Positions 5,159 through 6,406 of a stretch of DNA of 6,406 nucleotides are shown in pieces. Source of the DNA: Bacilli bacterium (lineage in GTDB: Bacteria; Bacillota_I; Bacilli_A; RF39; UBA660); NCBI GenBank assembly GCA_028685445.1, contig JAQUDY010000060.1, positions 1 through 6,406 of the forward strand. The letters are read 5' to 3'. The first letter of the stretch is position 1. Every line of letters starts with the position of its first letter. The translations under genes and the position numbers were made by a program. Under the pieces are notes generated by a model that was not told where the DNA came from, did not search any database, and was given only the letters and a program-made list of their open reading frames with translations.

Positions 5159-6406
5159 TTATCTTCCTCCCATTTTTGGCTCTTCTGTAATAGGAGTATT
5201 AGTTAAATTTTCAAGTGCTTTATCAAACAATTCTTCTTTCGATAAACCTTCTTCAGCCATTTCAGTTTGAGCCGCTTCTAAAACTTCATCTAAAACAGGA
5301 TCTCCGGTAGAAACTATTTCAGAGAATGTATTTTCTTCTTTTTTGGTTTCTTGATCATTTTTAATCTGTTCATCAATAACTACAGACATTTCTTCTAATT
5401 CTTGTTTATCCTCTGGCGTTGTAGCCTTGCTAAATAGTTTATCAGTCATTTTTCTTTTTAAAAATGTAAATGAGTCCTGAATTGCAGATTTTTGTCTTTG
5501 GATTATTGTTTTTTCATTATTATTTTCTTTATGTTTCTTATAAGATTGATACTCTTTATATGCATAAGCTAATCCAGGTATCAGTGCGATTGGTCCAACT
5601 GCTGGTACTAATATTGCCCCTGTAACATATGTTACAGCTATTAATCTTGCTGCTATTGAACCTTTACCAAGTCTTTCAGTTTGAGCAATTACTTTTTTTC
5701 CAGGTACTGCTGGTTTATTAAGATCACTTATTATTCCAACTGATTCTTCTAAAGATTTTTCTTCTGGTATTTCTACTACACTATTATCATTAGAAATTAA
5801 TTTATCATCATGTTTTAATTCTTCTTCTTTTTCAACTTCATCGAAATCCATTGAGTTATATAGATTATTGCCCATTCCTTCTAATTTGTAATGAGTTATT
5901 CCATCATGAAGCACAACATCGATTACTTTATAATTTTTATTGGGGGTTAATCCACTTAAATTTCCTTTAAATTGATGTTTTTTAGAATCTTTTAATTTAA
6001 TTATATCGCTCAGAATTACTTCTGGTTCAATTTCTTTTTCTTCAACATCTTTTTCTTTAAGTACTTCTTGTTCTAGTGGGTCAATGTTTTTTTCTTGTTT
6101 ATTAGAAACATCTTTTGTTACTTGTTTTGATTTACTTATACCTAAAGCTTTCATAGCGTTTTCGTATAACCTTTTATTTGCATTTTGCTTTGAAATTGCA
6201 GCTTTATATTCATTACTAAATGTACTAATATTATTAAAATTATCTATTAAAGTCTTTTTTGTCTCTGGAAGTAAATTAATAGTCATAATATGATCATATA
6301 ATTTTTTTAAAATTTGATTAACGCCGTCAATAAAATTTATTCCAAAGTTTTCATTAAATTTACTCTCTTGCATTGTTGAGATATATTTAGCATTTTCTAT
6401 TGCTTT
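5159..6406 (-). CDS. Large multidomain protein with hydrophobic hairpin, unknown function; start beyond window
   Basis: I do not recognise this protein. The frame is open to base 6406 (415 visible residues); the first in-frame ATG at 6373 has no ribosome binding site, and 12 sensible codons precede it, so the true N-terminus lies outside. Using visible numbering: about 1-90 is helical, probably coiled; 97-135 is charged and low in complexity (many Glu and Lys); 136-192 could be a small beta domain, with NKNYKVIDVVLHDGITHYKL resembling an SH3/KOW-like hairpin; 193-230 is an acidic linker. Residues 252-284 are strongly hydrophobic with central Pro and Gly (ILVPAVGPIALIPG), flanked by basic KEYQSYKKHKE, fitting a membrane hairpin or two short spans. 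The C-terminal 120 residues are charged and helical. There is no signal peptide in the visible part. It is followed after 2 bp by the small acidic gene. A membrane-anchored scaffold is an inference. Confidence 0.75.
   Translation of the reverse strand, partial: KAIENAKYISTMQESKFNENFGINFIDGVNQILKKLYDHIMTINLLPETKKTLIDNFNNISTFSNEYKAAISKQNANKRLYENAMKALGISKSKQVTKDVSNKQEKNIDPLEQEVLKEKDVEEKEIEPEVILSDIIKLKDSKKHQFKGNLSGLTPNKNYKVIDVVLHDGITHYKLEGMGNNLYNSMDFDEVEKEEELKHDDKLISNDNSVVEIPEEKSLEESVGIISDLNKPAVPGKKVIAQTERLGKGSIAARLIAVTYVTGAILVPAVGPIALIPGLAYAYKEYQSYKKHKENNNEKTIIQRQKSAIQDSFTFLKRKMTDKLFSKATTPEDKQELEEMSVVIDEQIKNDQETKKEENTFSEIVSTGDPVLDEVLEAAQTEMAEEGLSKEELFDKALENLTNTPITEEPKMGGR

Noticed and set aside
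6084..6293. Plus-strand open frame with hydrophobic product
   Set aside because: It is antisense to the helical N-terminal part of the large minus-strand protein; antisense of Lys/Glu-rich codons yields Phe/Leu-rich strings.

Overview
The window is a piece of AT-rich bacterial chromosome, most likely from a walled, low-GC member of the Bacillota (Bacilli or a related uncultured gut lineage). The grounds are the base composition, strong AGGAG/AAGGAG-type ribosome binding sites, TAA stops, intrinsic terminators with long U tracts, a DacF/PBP5-type D,D-carboxypeptidase and a lipobox lipoprotein. The carboxypeptidase implies peptidoglycan and argues against a true Mycoplasma. Genus cannot be assigned from sequence alone. 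I see no phage, insertion sequence, CRISPR, tRNA or rRNA.

Positions 1-3473 hold a minus-strand series. Read in the direction of transcription it runs: small lipoprotein (3473-2934), intrinsic terminator overlapping its stop codon, D-Ala-D-Ala carboxypeptidase (2890-1760), probable weaker terminator, then a new promoter driving an HD-domain phosphohydrolase (1657-710) and an exonuclease III / AP endonuclease (667-1, C-terminus cut by the window edge). The lipoprotein and carboxypeptidase both act at the cell envelope. The HD protein and ExoIII are probably cotranscribed and deal with nucleotides or DNA repair, though the substrate of the HD protein is unknown.

Positions 3474-3871 form a gene-free divergent region of about 400 bp with an unusual density of symmetric sequence: a 10-bp palindrome near a possible lipoprotein promoter, a two-copy 15-bp tandem repeat, a 21-bp inverted repeat with one mismatch, and a 9+1+9 palindrome. 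No T-box or other known riboswitch is recognisable before trpS.

Positions 3872-4861 encode tryptophanyl-tRNA synthetase on the plus strand, starting at TTG. It converges on a two-gene minus-strand unit ending at 4890. Between them lies a compact hairpin that can serve both strands. The two-gene unit consists of a large multidomain protein of unknown function, with a charged helical N-terminus, a possible small beta domain, a hydrophobic hairpin and a charged C-terminus. It is open to the window edge at 6406, so its start lies outside. It is followed after 2 bp by an 88-residue acidic protein, possibly DUF1292-like. This pair is the least understood part of the window. Nothing here proves a new biological system, but the pair and the structured divergent region are the places to look.
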